Positions 51,901 to 62,846 of a stretch of 64,000 bases of DNA are shown here, in pieces. A program made the position numbers and the translations under genes. Source of the stretch: Hydractinia symbiolongicarpus (lineage: Eukaryota; Cnidaria; Hydrozoa; Anthoathecata; Hydractiniidae). The notes beneath the pieces were generated by a model. The model did no database searches, was not told where the DNA came from, and saw only the letters and a list, made by a program, of their open reading frames with translations. Within the stretch, counting starts at the first letter, position 1. Every line of letters begins with the position of its first letter. The DNA lies in assembly GCF_029227915.1 (NCBI RefSeq), contig NC_079876.1:10046001-10110000 (forward strand), given 5' to 3'.

Positions 51901-52640
51901 CGCTAAATACATGTTGGTACGAATATGTGACCCAACCGTTGTAACTCAAACGGACTGACACCGTTGAAGAGTCAATGAAATGTAGTTTTTGAAACTGTCG
52001 CCATTACTTCAGCGCGCGATAACGGCTAGGATTGGTCCCACAATAAGAAATGACTCATTAATCTAAATTTTTGACAGATGTGCTACCACAGCGCCCAGTG
52101 TAATCGCTGAGTTCCAGCAACCCCGTCAAATTAAGAAGAATGTTATTTCTTGGAGTCCAATTTTCTCATTTATCACACTTATTAGTTCACAGCCCAAAGT
52201 TAGTTCAATTAAGTCCCACAGTCAATCGTTTCAATGTTAAAAGCGATGCAACCTAGTAACATCAAATAAAATATCGCTAAATACATGTTAGTACGAATAT
52301 GTGACCCAACCGTTGTAACTCAAACAGACTGACACCGCTACAAAGTCAATGAAAGGTAGTTTTTAAAACTATCGCTATTTCTTCAGCGCGCGATAACGGA
52401 TAAGATTGGTCCCACAGTAAAGAATGACTTATTTATCTAAATTTTTAAATGAAGCGCTACCACAGCGTCCAGTGTAATCGCTGAGTTCCGGCAACCCCGT
52501 CAAATTAAGAAGAATGTTATTTCTTGGAGTGTAATTGTCTCATTTATCACATTTATCAGGTCACAGTCCAAATGTTAGTTCAATTAAGTCCCACAGTGAT
52601 TTGTTTCATTGTTAAAAGCGATGCAACCTAGTAATATCAA
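48150..52640. repeat. 6-unit HOR of 2,237 bp, two copies
   Basis: Offsets of 2,237-2,238 hold for gagagtaatg (48,614 and 50,851), ataagattgg (49,041 and 51,279; 50,163 and 52,400), attattaataaaaattt (49,443 and 51,680) and caaagtcaatgaaagg (48,982 and 51,219). Copies run about 48,150-50,386 and 50,387-52,640. The composition is D-B-A-E-(C/E hybrid)-A. The few differences seen include atatcggtaaatac at about 50,783 against atatcgctaaatac, and gagtgtaattg against gagtctaattg near 52,527. Confidence 0.9.
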
Positions 52641-53405
52641 AAAAATATCGCTAAATACATGTTGGTACGAATATGTAACCCAACCGTTGTAACTCAAACG
52701 GACTGACACCTTTAGAAAGTCAATGAAATGTAGTTTTTGAAACTGTCGCTATTTTTTCAGCGCGCGATAACGGCTAGGATTGGTCCCACAGTAAAAAATT
52801 AATTATTAATAAAAATTTATAAATGAAGTGCTACCACAGCGCCCAGTGTAATCGCTGAGTTCCGGCAATCATGTCAAATTGAGAAGAATGTTATTTCTTG
52901 GAGTCCAATTTTCTCATTTATCACACTTATTAGGTCACAGCCCAAAGTTAGTTCAATTAAGTCCCACAGTCAATCGTTTCAATGATAAAAGCGATGCAAC
53001 CTAGTAACATCAAATAAAATATCGCTAAATACATGTTGGTACGAATATGTGACCCAACCGTTGTAACTCAAACGGACTGACACCGTTGAAGAGTCAATGA
53101 AATGTAGTTTTTGAAACTGTCGCCATTACTTCAGCGCGCGATAACGGCTAGGATTGGTCCCACAATAAGAAATGACTCATTAATCTAAATTTTTGACAGA
53201 TGTGCTACCACAGCGCCCAGTGTAATCGCTGAGTTCCAGCAACCCCGTCAAATTAAGAAGAATGTTATTTCTTGGAGTCCAATTTTCTCATTTATCACAC
53301 TTATTAGTTCACAGCCCAAAGTTAGTTCAATTAAGTCCCACAGTCAATCGTTTCAATGTTAAAAGCGATGCAACCTAGTAACATCAAATAAAATATCGCT
53401 AAATA
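51279..53405. repeat. 3-unit HOR of 1,121-1,122 bp (A-E-C/E)
   Basis: ataagattgg at 51,279 and 52,400 and attattaataaaaattt at 51,680 and 52,802 are 1,121-1,122 apart. The trimer contains a unit with cgttgaagagtcaatg and gagttccagcaaccccg. The same trimer order is already present at 49,041-50,162, so the trimer was duplicated within or after the 6-unit event. The second copy stops at about 53,405, where acatgttggtacg with acctttgtaac replaces acatgttagtacg. Confidence 0.87.
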
Positions 53406-54415
53406 CATGTTGGTACGAATATGTGACCCAACCTTTGTAACTCAAACGGACCGACACCGTTAGAAAGTCAATGAAATGTAGTTTTGGAAACTGTCGCCAT
53501 TTCTTCAGCGCGCGATAACGGCTAGGATTGGTCCCACAGTAAAGAATGACTTATTTATCTAAATTTTTAAATGAAGCGCTACCACAGCGTCCAGTGTAAT
53601 CGCTAAGTTCCGGCAACCCCGTCAAATTAAGAAGAATGTTATTTCTTGGAGTCCAATTGTCTCATTTATCACATTTATCAGGTCACAGTCCAAATGTTAG
53701 TTCAATTAAGTCCCACAGTGATTGTTTCATTGTTAAAAGCGCTGCAACCTAGTAATATCAAAAAAAATATCGCTAAATACATGTTGGTACGAATATGTGA
53801 CCCAACCGTTGTAACTCAAACGGACTGACACCGTTAGAAAATCAATGAAATTTAGTTTTTGAAACTGTCGCCATTACTTCAGCGCGCGATAACGGCTAGG
53901 ATTGGTCCCACAATAAGAAATGACTCATTAATCTAAATTTTTGACAGATGTGCTACCACAGCGCCCAGTGTAAACACTGAGTTCCTGCAATCATGTCAAA
54001 TTAAGAAGAATGTTATTTCTTGGAGTCCAATTTTCTCATTAATCACATTTATCAGGTCACAGTCCAAAGTTAGTTCAGTTAAGTCCCACAGTCAATCGTT
54101 TCACTGTTAAAAGCGATGCAACCTAGTAATATCAGATAAATATCGCTAAATACATGTTGGTACGAGTATGTGACCCAACCGTTGTAACTCAAACGGACTG
54201 ACACCGCTACAAAGTCAATAAAATGTAGTTTTTGAAACTATCGCTATTTCTTCAGCACGTGATAACGGCTAGGATTGGTCCCACAGTAAGAAATGACTTA
54301 TTTCTCTAAATTTTTAAATGAAGCGCTACCACAGCGCCCAGTATAATCGCTGAGTTCCGGCAATCACGTCAAATTAAGAAGAATGTTATTTCTTGGAGTT
54401 CAATTGTCTCATTTA
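53230..54415. repeat. Segment repeated from 43,170-44,355 (offset 10,060)
   Basis: taaacactgagttcctgc at 53,971 and 43,911, and the identical 60-codon frames at 53,646 and 43,586, are exactly 10,060 apart. The match runs from an E-like unit (ttagttcacagcccaaag) through A and C units to the front of a D unit. It ends near 54,415, where atttatcacatttatcaggtc replaces atttatcatatttatcaggtc. Isolated differences occur at the left side (acctttgtaac against accgttgtaac; gttttggaaactgtcgcc against gtttttgaaactgtctcc). Confidence 0.88.
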
Positions 54416-55585
54416 TCACATTTATCAGGTCACAGTTCAAAGTTAGTTCAATTAAGTCCCACAGTCAATCGTTTCACTGTTAAAAGCGATGCAACCTAGT
54501 AATATCAAATAAATATCGCTAAATACATGTTAGTACGAATATGTGACCCAACCGTTGTAACTCAAACAGACTGACACCGCTACAAAGTCAATGAAAGGTA
54601 GTTTTTAAAACTATCGCTATTTCTTCAGCGCGCGATAACGGATAGGATTGGTCCCACAGTAAAGAATGACTTATTTATCTAAATTTTTAAATGAAGCGCT
54701 ACCACAGCGTCCAGTGTAATCGCTGAGTTCCGGCAACCCCGTCAAATTAAGAAGAATGTTATTTCTTGGAGTCTAATTGTCTCATTTATCACATTTATCA
54801 GGTCACAGTCCAAATGTTAGTTCAATTAAGTCCCACAGTCAATCGTTTCACTGTTAAAAGCGATGCAACCTAGTAATATCAGATAAATATCGCTAAATAC
54901 ATGTTGGTACGAGTATGTGACCCAACCGTTGTAACTCAAACGGACTGACACCGCTACAAAGTCAATAAAATGTAGTTTTTGAAACTATCGCTATTTCTTC
55001 AGCACGTGATAACGGCTAGGATTGGTCCCACAGTAAGAAATGACTTATTTCTCTAAATTTTTAAATGAAGCGCTACCACAGCGCCCAGTATAATCGCTGA
55101 GTTCCGGCAATCACGTCAAATTAAGAAGAATGTTATTTCTTGGAGTTCAATTGTCTCATTTATCACATTTATCAGGTCACAGTTCAAAGTTAGTTCAATT
55201 AAGTCCCACAGTCAATCGTTTCACTGTTAAAAGCGATGCAACCTAGTAATATCAAATAAATATCGCTAAATACATGTTAGTACGAATATGTGACCCAACC
55301 GTTGTAACTCAAACAGACTGACACCGCTACAAAGTCAATGAAAGGTAGTTTTTAAAACTATCGCTATTTCTTCAGCGCGCGATAACGGATAGGATTGGTC
55401 CCACAGTAAAGAATGACTTATTTATCTAAATTTTTAAATGAAGCGCTACCACAGCGTCCAGTGTAATCGCTGAGTTCCGGCAACCCCGTCAAATTAAGAA
55501 GAATGTTATTTCTTGGAGTCTAATTGTCTCATTTATCACATTTATCAGGTCACAGTCCAAATGTTAGTTCAATTAAGTCCCACAG
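54095..55585. repeat. 2-unit HOR of 747 bp, two copies
   Basis: CACGTG at 54,256 and 55,003 and caatcacgtcaaattaag at 54,361 and 55,108 are 747 apart. Each copy is a D/B chimera followed by A: the front is D (ttatttctctaaa, cagtataatcg, gagttcaattg), and after atttatcacatttatcagg it becomes B (cagttcaaagttag, atcaaataaatatcg, gttagtacg). One D unit and one B unit have thus been fused with loss of about one unit length, and the fusion was then duplicated. Confidence 0.87.
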
Positions 55586-57799
55586 TGCTTCGTTTCATTG
55601 TTAAAAGCGATGCAACCTAGTAATATCAAAAAAAATATCGCTAAATACATAGTGGTACGAATATGTAACCCAACCGTTGTAACTCAAACGGACTGACACC
55701 GTTAGAAAGTCAATGAAATGTAGTTTTTGAAACTGTCGCTATTTTTTCAGCGCGCGATAACGGCTAGGATTGGTCCCACAGTAAAAAATTAATTATTAAT
55801 AAAAATTTATAAATGAAGTGCTACCACAGCGCCCAGTGTAATCGCTGAGTTCCGGCAATCATGTCAAATTGAGAAGAATGTTATTTCTTGGAGTCCAATT
55901 TTCTCATTTATCACACTTATTAGGTCACAGCCCAAAGTTAGTTCAATTAAGTCCCCCAGTCAATCGTTTCAATATTAAAAGCGATGCAACCTAGTAACAT
56001 CAAATAAAATATCGCTAAATACATGTTGGTACGAATATGTGACCCAACCGTTGTAACTCAAACGGACTGACACCGTTGAAGAGTCAATGAAATGTAGTTT
56101 TTGAAACTGTCGCCATTACTTCAGCGCGCGATAACGGCTAGGATTGGTTCCACAATAAGAAATGACTCATTAATCTAAATTTTTGACAGATGTGCTACCA
56201 CAGCGCCCAGTGTAAACGCTGAGTTCCGGCAATCATGTCAAATTAAGAAGAATGTTATTTCTTGGAGTCCAATTTTCTCATTTATCACATTTATCAGGTC
56301 ACAGTCCAAAGTTAGTTCAGTTAAGTCCCACAGTCAATCGTTTCACTGTTAAAAGCGATGCAACCTAGTAATATCAGATAAATATCGCTAAATACATGTT
56401 GGTACGAGTATGTGACCCAACCGTTGTAACTCAAACGGACTGACACCGCTACAAAGTCAATGAAATGTAGTTTTTGAAACTATCGCTATTTCTTCAGCAC
56501 GTGATAACGGCTAGGATTGGTCCCACAGTAAGAAATGACTTATTTCTCTAAATTTTTAAATGAAGCGCTACCACAGCGCCCAGTATAATCGCTGAGTTCC
56601 GGCAATCCCGTCAAATTAAGAAGAATGTTATTTCTTGGAGTCCAATTTTCTCATTTATCACATTTATCAGGTCACAGTCCAAAGTTAGTTCAGTTAAGTC
56701 CCACAGTCAATCGTTTCACTGTTAAAAGCGATGCAACCTAGTAATATCAGATAAATATCGCTAAATACATGTTGGTACGAGTATGTGACCCAACCGTTGT
56801 AACTCAAACGGACTGACACCGCTACAAAGTCAATGAAATGTAGTTTTTGAAACTATTGCTATTTCTTCAGCACGTGATAACGGCTAGGATTGGTCCCACA
56901 GTAAGAATTGACTTATTAATCTAAATTTTTAAATGAAGCGTTACCACAGCGCGCAGTGTAATCGCTGAGTTCCGGCAATCATGTAAAATTAAGAAGAATG
57001 TTATTTCTTGGAGTCCAATTTTCTCATTTATCACACTTATTAGGTCACAGCCCAAAGTTAGTTCAATTAAGTCCCACAGTCAGTCGTTTCAATGTTAAAA
57101 GCGATGCAACCTAGTAACATCAAATAAAATATCGCTAAATACATGTTAGTACGAATATGTGACCCAACCGTTGTAACTCAAACGGACTGACACCGTTGAA
57201 GAGTCAATGAAATGTAATTTTTGAAACTGTCGCCATTACTTTAGCGCGCGATAACGGCTAGGATTGGTCCCACAGTAAGAAATGACTCATTAATCTAAAT
57301 TTTTAACAGAAGCGCTACCACAGCACCCAGTGTAAACGCTGAGTTCCGGCAATCATGTCAAATTAAGAAGAATGTTATTTCTTGGAGTCCAATTTTCTCA
57401 TTTATCACATTTATCAGGTCACAGTCCAAAGTTAATTCAGTTAAGTCCCAGAGTCAATCGTTTCACTGTTAAAAACGATGCAACCTAGTAATATCAGATA
57501 AATATCGCTAAATACATGTTGGTACGAATATGTGACCCAACCGTTGTAACTCAAACGGACTGACACCGCTACAAAGTCAATGAATTGTAGTTTTTGAAAC
57601 TATCGCTCTTTCTTCAGCACGTGATAACGGCTAGGATTGGTCCCACAGTAAGAAATGACTTATTTCTCTAAATTTTTAAATGAAGCGCTACCACAGCGCC
57701 CAGTATAATCGCTGAGTTCCGGCAATCACGTCAAATTAAGAAGAATGTTATTTCTTGGAGTTCAATTGTCTCATTTATCATATTTTTCAGGTTGCAGTC
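55586..57799. repeat. Mixed E, C and D units
   Basis: In order: a type-E unit (aaaaaattaattattaataa near 55,785), a C/E hybrid (cgttgaagag), C, then two D-related units with CACGTG at 56,498 and 56,871 (373 apart), an E-like unit, a C-like unit with aacagaagcgctacc, and D with CACGTG at 57,618. The constant word tacatgttggtacg is altered to tacatagtggtacg near 55,648. No long-period HOR was recognised here; it reads as a patchwork of types. Confidence 0.78.
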
Positions 57800-59265
57800 C
57801 AAAGTTAGTTCATTTAAGTCCCACAGTCATTCGTTTCACTGTTAAAAGCGATGGAACTTAGTAATATCAAAAAAAATATCGCTAACTACATGTTGGCACG
57901 AATATGTGACCCAACCGTTGTAACTTAAACGGACTGACACCGTTAGAAAGGCAATGAAATGTAGTTTTTGAAACTGTCGCCATTTCTTCAGCGCGCGATA
58001 ACGGCTAGGATTGCTCCCACAGTAAAGAATGACTTATTTATCTAAATTTTTAAATGAAGCGCTACCACAGCGTCCAGTGTAATCGCTGAGTTCCGTCAAT
58101 CCCGTCAAATTAAGAAGAATGTTATTTCTTGGAGTCCAATTGTCTCATTTATCACATTTATCAGGTCACAGTCCAAATGTTAGTTCAATTAAGTCCCACA
58201 GTCATTCGCTTCATTGTTAAAAGCGATGCAACCTAGTAATATCAAAAAAAATATCGCTAAATACATGTTGGTACGAATATGTGACCCAACCGTTGTAGCT
58301 CAAACGGACTGACACCGTTAGAAAGTCAATGAAATGTAGTTTTTGAAACTGTCGCTACTTCTTCAGCGCGCGATAACGGCTAGGATTGGACCCACAGTAA
58401 AAAATGACTTATTAATCTGAATTTTTAAATGAAGTGCTATCACAGCGCCCAGTGTAATCGCTGGGTTCCGGCAATCATGTCAAATTGAGAAGAATGTTAT
58501 TTCTTGGAGTCCAATTGTCTCATTTATCACATTTATCAGGTCACAGTTCAAAGTTAGTTCATTTAAGTCCCACAGTCAATCGTTTCACTGTTAAAAGCGA
58601 TGGAACTTAGTAATATCAAAAAAAATATCGCTAACTACATGTTGGCACGAATATGTGACCCAACCGTTGTAACTTAAACGGACTGACACCGTTAGAAAGG
58701 CAATGAAATGTAGTTTTTGAAACTGTCGCCATTTCTTCAGCGCGCGATAACGGCTAGGATTGCTCCCACAGTAAAGAATGACTTATTTATCTAAATTTTT
58801 AAATGAAGCGCTACCACAGCGTCCAGTGTAATCGCTGAGTTCCGTCAATCCCGTCAAATTAAGAAGAATGTTATTTCCTGGAGTCCAATTGTCTCATTTA
58901 TCACATTTATCAGGTCACAGTCCAAATGTTAGTTCAATTAAGTCCCACAGTCATTCGCTTCATTGTTAAAAGCGATGCAACCTAGTAATATCAAAAAAAA
59001 TATCGCTAAATACATGTTGGTACGAATATGTGACCCAACCGTTGTAGCTCAAACGGACTGACACCGTTAGAAAGTCAATGAAATGTAGTTTTTGAAACTG
59101 TCGCTACTTCTTCAGCGCGCGATAACGGCTAGGATTGGACCCACAGTAAAAAATGACTTATTAATCTGAATTTTTAAATGAAGTGCTATCACAGCGCCCA
59201 GTGTAATCGCTGGGTTCCGGCAATCATGTCAAATTGAGAAGAATGTTATTTCTTGGAGTCCAATT
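57800..59265. repeat. 2-unit HOR of 749 bp, two copies
   Basis: atggaacttagtaatatc at 57,851 and 58,600 gives the offset of 749. Other shared marks are gttcatttaagtcc, aactacatgttggcacg, ggattgctcccacag, gttgtagctcaaacgg, ggattggacccacag and cgctgggttccggcaatc. These resemble the units at 25.4-28.7 kb (same ggcacg, gtagctc and tgggttcc marks), so this block shares ancestry with that distant block. The second copy has one private change, atttcctggagtcc, near 58,872. Confidence 0.9.
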
Positions 59266-60130
59266 TTCTCATTTATCACACTTATTAGGTCACAGCCCAA
59301 AGTTAGTTCAATTAAGTCCCACAGTCAATCGTTTCATTGTTAAAAGCGATGCCACCTAGTAATATCAAAAAAAATATCGCTAAATACATGTTGGTACGAG
59401 TATGTGACCCAACCGTTGTAACTCAAACGGACTGACACCGTTAGAAAGTCAATGAAATGTAGTTTTTGAAACTGTCGCCATTTCTTCAGCGCGCGATAAC
59501 GGCTAGGATTGGTCCCACAGTAAGAAATGACTCATTAATCTAAATTTTTAAAATAAGCGCTACCACAGCGCCCAGTGTAATCGCTGAATTCCGGCAATCA
59601 TGTCAAATTAAAAAGAATATTATTTCTTGGAGTCCAATTTTCTCATTTACCACATTTATCAGGTCACAGTACAAAGTTAGTTCAGTTAAGTCCCACAGTC
59701 AATCGTTTCACTGTTAAAAGCGATTCAAACTAGTAATATCAGATAAATATCGCTAAATACATGTTGGTACGAATGTGTGACCCTACAGTTGTAACTCAAA
59801 CGGACAGACACCGCTACAAAGTCAATGAAATGTAGTTTTTAAAACTATCGCTATTTCTTCAGCGCACCATAACGGATAGGATTGGTCCCACAGTAAAGAA
59901 TGACTTTTTTATCTAAATTTTTAAATGAAGCGCTACCACAGCGCGCAGTATAATCACTGAGTTCCGGCAATCACGTCAAATTAAGAAGAATGTTATTTCT
60001 TGGAGTCCAATTGTCTCATTTATCATATTTATCAGGTCGCAGTCCAAAGTTTGTTCAATTAAGTCCTACAGTCAATCGTTTCATTGTTAAAAGCGATGCA
60101 ACCTAGTAATATCGGAAAAATATCGCTAAA
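59266..60130. repeat. Satellite units, first source of the 2,615-bp offset copy
   Basis: The private marks aaataagcgctacc (59,551), cgctgaattccgg, aaaaagaatattatttc, gtgaccctacagttg (59,778), ggacagacaccgc and gcgcaccataacgg recur at 62,166 to about 62,480, an offset of 2,615. The stretch is otherwise ordinary satellite of E, C and A relatives. Confidence 0.82.
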
Positions 60131-60845
60131 TACATGTTGGTACGAATAGGTGACCCAACCGTTGTAACTCAAACGGACTGACACCATTAGAAAGTCAATG
60201 AAATGTATTTTTTGAAACTGTCGCTATTTCTTCAGCGCGCGATAACGGCTAGTATTGGTCCCCCAGGAAAAAATGACTTATTAATCTAAATTTTTAAATG
60301 AAGCGCTACCACAGCGCGCAGTGTAATCGCTGAGTTCCTGCAATCGTGTCAAATTAAGAAGAATGTTATTTCTTGGAGTCCAATTTTTTTCATTTATCAC
60401 ATTTATCAGGTCACAGTCCAAAGTTAGTTCAACTAAGTCCTACAGTCAATCGTTTCATTGTTAAAAGCGATGCAACCTAGTAATATCGGAAAAATATCGC
60501 TAAATACATGTTGGTACGAATAGGTGACCCAACCGTTGTAACTCAAATGGACTGACACCGTTAGAAAGTCAATGAAATGTATTTTTTGAAACTGTCGCTA
60601 TTTCTTCAGCGCGCGATAACGGCTAGTATTGGTCCCCCAGGAAAAAATGACTTATTAATCTAAATTTTTAAATGAAGCGCTACTACAGCGTGCAGTGTAA
60701 TCGCTGAGTTCCTGCAATCATGTCAAATTAAGAAGAATGTTATTTCTTGGAGGCCAAATTTTTTCATTTATCACATTTATCAGGTCACAGTCCAAAGTTA
60801 GTTCAATTAAGTCCCACAGTCAATCGTTTCACTGTTAAAAGCGAT
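60090..60845. repeat. Single-unit tandem pair (374 bp)
   Basis: ctagtattggtcccccagg at about 60,249 and 60,623 (agtattggtc at 60,251 and 60,625) marks a B-type unit duplicated in tandem, 374 apart. Both copies also share aatgtattttttgaaactg, gagttcctgcaatc and the D-like atcggaaaaatatcg with gaataggtgaccc. They differ at a few positions, including ggaggccaaattttttc in the second copy. Confidence 0.87.
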
Positions 60846-60979
60846 GCAACCTAGTAATATCAGATAAATATCGCTAAATACATGTTGGTACGAATATGTG
60901 ACCCAACCGTTGTAACTCAAACGGACTGACACCGCTACAAAGTCAATGAAATGTAGTTTTTAAAACTATCGCTATTTCT

Positions 60980-62133
60980 TCAGCGCGCGATAACGGCTAG
61001 GATCGGTCCCACAGTAAAGAATGACTTATTTCTCTAAATTTTTAAATGAAGCGCTACCACAACGCCCAGTATAATCGCTGAGTTCCGGCAATCACGTCAA
61101 ATTAAGAAGAATGTTATTTCTTGGAGTTCAATTGTCTCATTTATCATATTTATCAGGTCGCAGTCCAAAGTTTGTTCAATTAAGTCCCACAGTCAATCGT
61201 TTCATTGTTAAAAGCGATGCAACCTAGTAATATCGCAAAATATCGCTAAATACATGTTGGTACGAATAGGTGACCCAACCGTTGTAACTTAAACGGACTG
61301 ACACCGTTAGAAAGTCAATGAAATGTAGTTTTTGAAACTGTCGCTATTTCCTCAGCGCGCGATAACGGCTAGGATTGGTCCCCCAGGAAAAAATGACTTA
61401 TTAATCTAAATTTTTAAATGAAGCGCTACCACAGCGCGCATTGTAATCGCTGAGTTCCGGCAATCATGTCAAATTAAGAAGAATGTTATTTCTTGGAGTC
61501 CAATTTTTTTCATTTATCACATTTATCAGGTCACAGTCCAAAGTTAGTTCAATTAATTCCCACAGTCAATCGTTTCACTGTTAAAAGCGATGCAACCTAG
61601 TAATATCAAAAAAAATATCGCTAAATACATGTTGGTACGAATATGTAACCCAACCGTTGTAACTCAAACGGACTGACACCGTTAGAAAGTCAATGAAATG
61701 TAGTTTTTGAAACTGTCGCTATTTCTTCAGCGCGCGATAACGGCTAGGATTGGTCCCACAGTAAAAAATGAATTATTAATAAAAATTTATAAATGAAGTG
61801 CTACCACAGCGCCCAGTGTAATCGCTGAGTTCCGGCAATCATGTCAAATTGAGAAGAATGTTATTTCTTGGAGTCCAATTTTCTCATTTATCACACTTAT
61901 TAGGTCACAGCCCAAAGTTAGTTCAATTAAGTCCCACAGTCAATCGTTTCAATGTTAAAAGCGATGCAACCTAGTAACATCAAATAAAATATCGCTAAAT
62001 ACATGTTGGTACGAATATGTGACCCAACCGTTGTAACTCAAACGGACTGACACCGTTGAAGAGTCAATGAAATGTAATTTTTGAAACTGTGGCCATTACT
62101 TCAGCGCGCGATAACGGCTAGGATTGGTCCCAC
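60980..62133. repeat. Source copy of the terminal 1,867-bp offset repeat
   Basis: gatcggtcccacag at 61,001, atcgcaaaatatcgc near 61,231, tttcctcagcgcg at 61,347, caattaattcccacag and gaactgtggccatt (about 62,083-62,096, as aaactgtggcc) all recur 1,867 bases later. The segment holds D, B, an E relative with aaaaaatgaattattaataa, and a C/E hybrid with cgttgaagag. Confidence 0.88.
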
Positions 62134-62846
62134 AGTAAGAAATGACTTATTTCTCTAAATTTTTAAAATAAGCGCTACCACAGCGCCCAGTGTAATCGCT
62201 GAATTCCGGCAATCATGTCAAATTAAAAAGAATATTATTTCTTGGAGTCCAATTTTCTCATTTACCACATTTATCAGGTCACAGTACAAAGTTAGTTCAG
62301 TTAAGTCCCACAGTCAATCGTTTCACTGTTAAAAGCGATTCAACCTAGTAATATCAGATAAATATCGCTAAATACATGTTGGTACGAATGTGTGACCCTA
62401 CAGTTGTAACTCAAACGGACAGACACCGCTACAAAGTCAATGAAATGTAGTTTTTAAAACTATCGCTATTTCTTCAGCGCACCATAACGGATAGGATTGG
62501 TCCCACAGTAAAGAATGACTTTTTTATCTAAATTTTTAAATGAAGCGCTACCACAGCGCGCAGTATAATCACTGAGTTCCGGCAATCACGTCAAATTAAG
62601 AAGAATGTTATTTCTTGGAGTCCAATTGTCTCATTTATCATATTTATCAGGTCGCAGTCCAAAGTTTGTTCAATTAAGTCCTACAGTCAATCGTTTCATT
62701 GTTAAAAGCGATGCAACCTAGTAATATCGGAAAAATATCGCTAAATACATGTTGGTACGAATAGGTGACCCAACCGTTGTAACTCAAACGGACTGACACC
62801 ATTAGAAAGTCAATGAAATGTATTTTTTGAAACTGTCGCTATTTCT
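62134..62846. repeat. Copy of 59,519-60,231 (offset 2,615)
   Basis: aaataagcgctacc, gtgaccctacagttg (62,393), gcgcaccataacgg and caccattagaaagtc (about 62,797) reproduce the 59.5-60.2 kb segment. The match breaks at the GCGCGCGataacgg site, where this copy continues with ctaggatcggtcccacag instead of ctagtattggtcccccagg, switching to the 1,867-bp copy. Confidence 0.86.
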
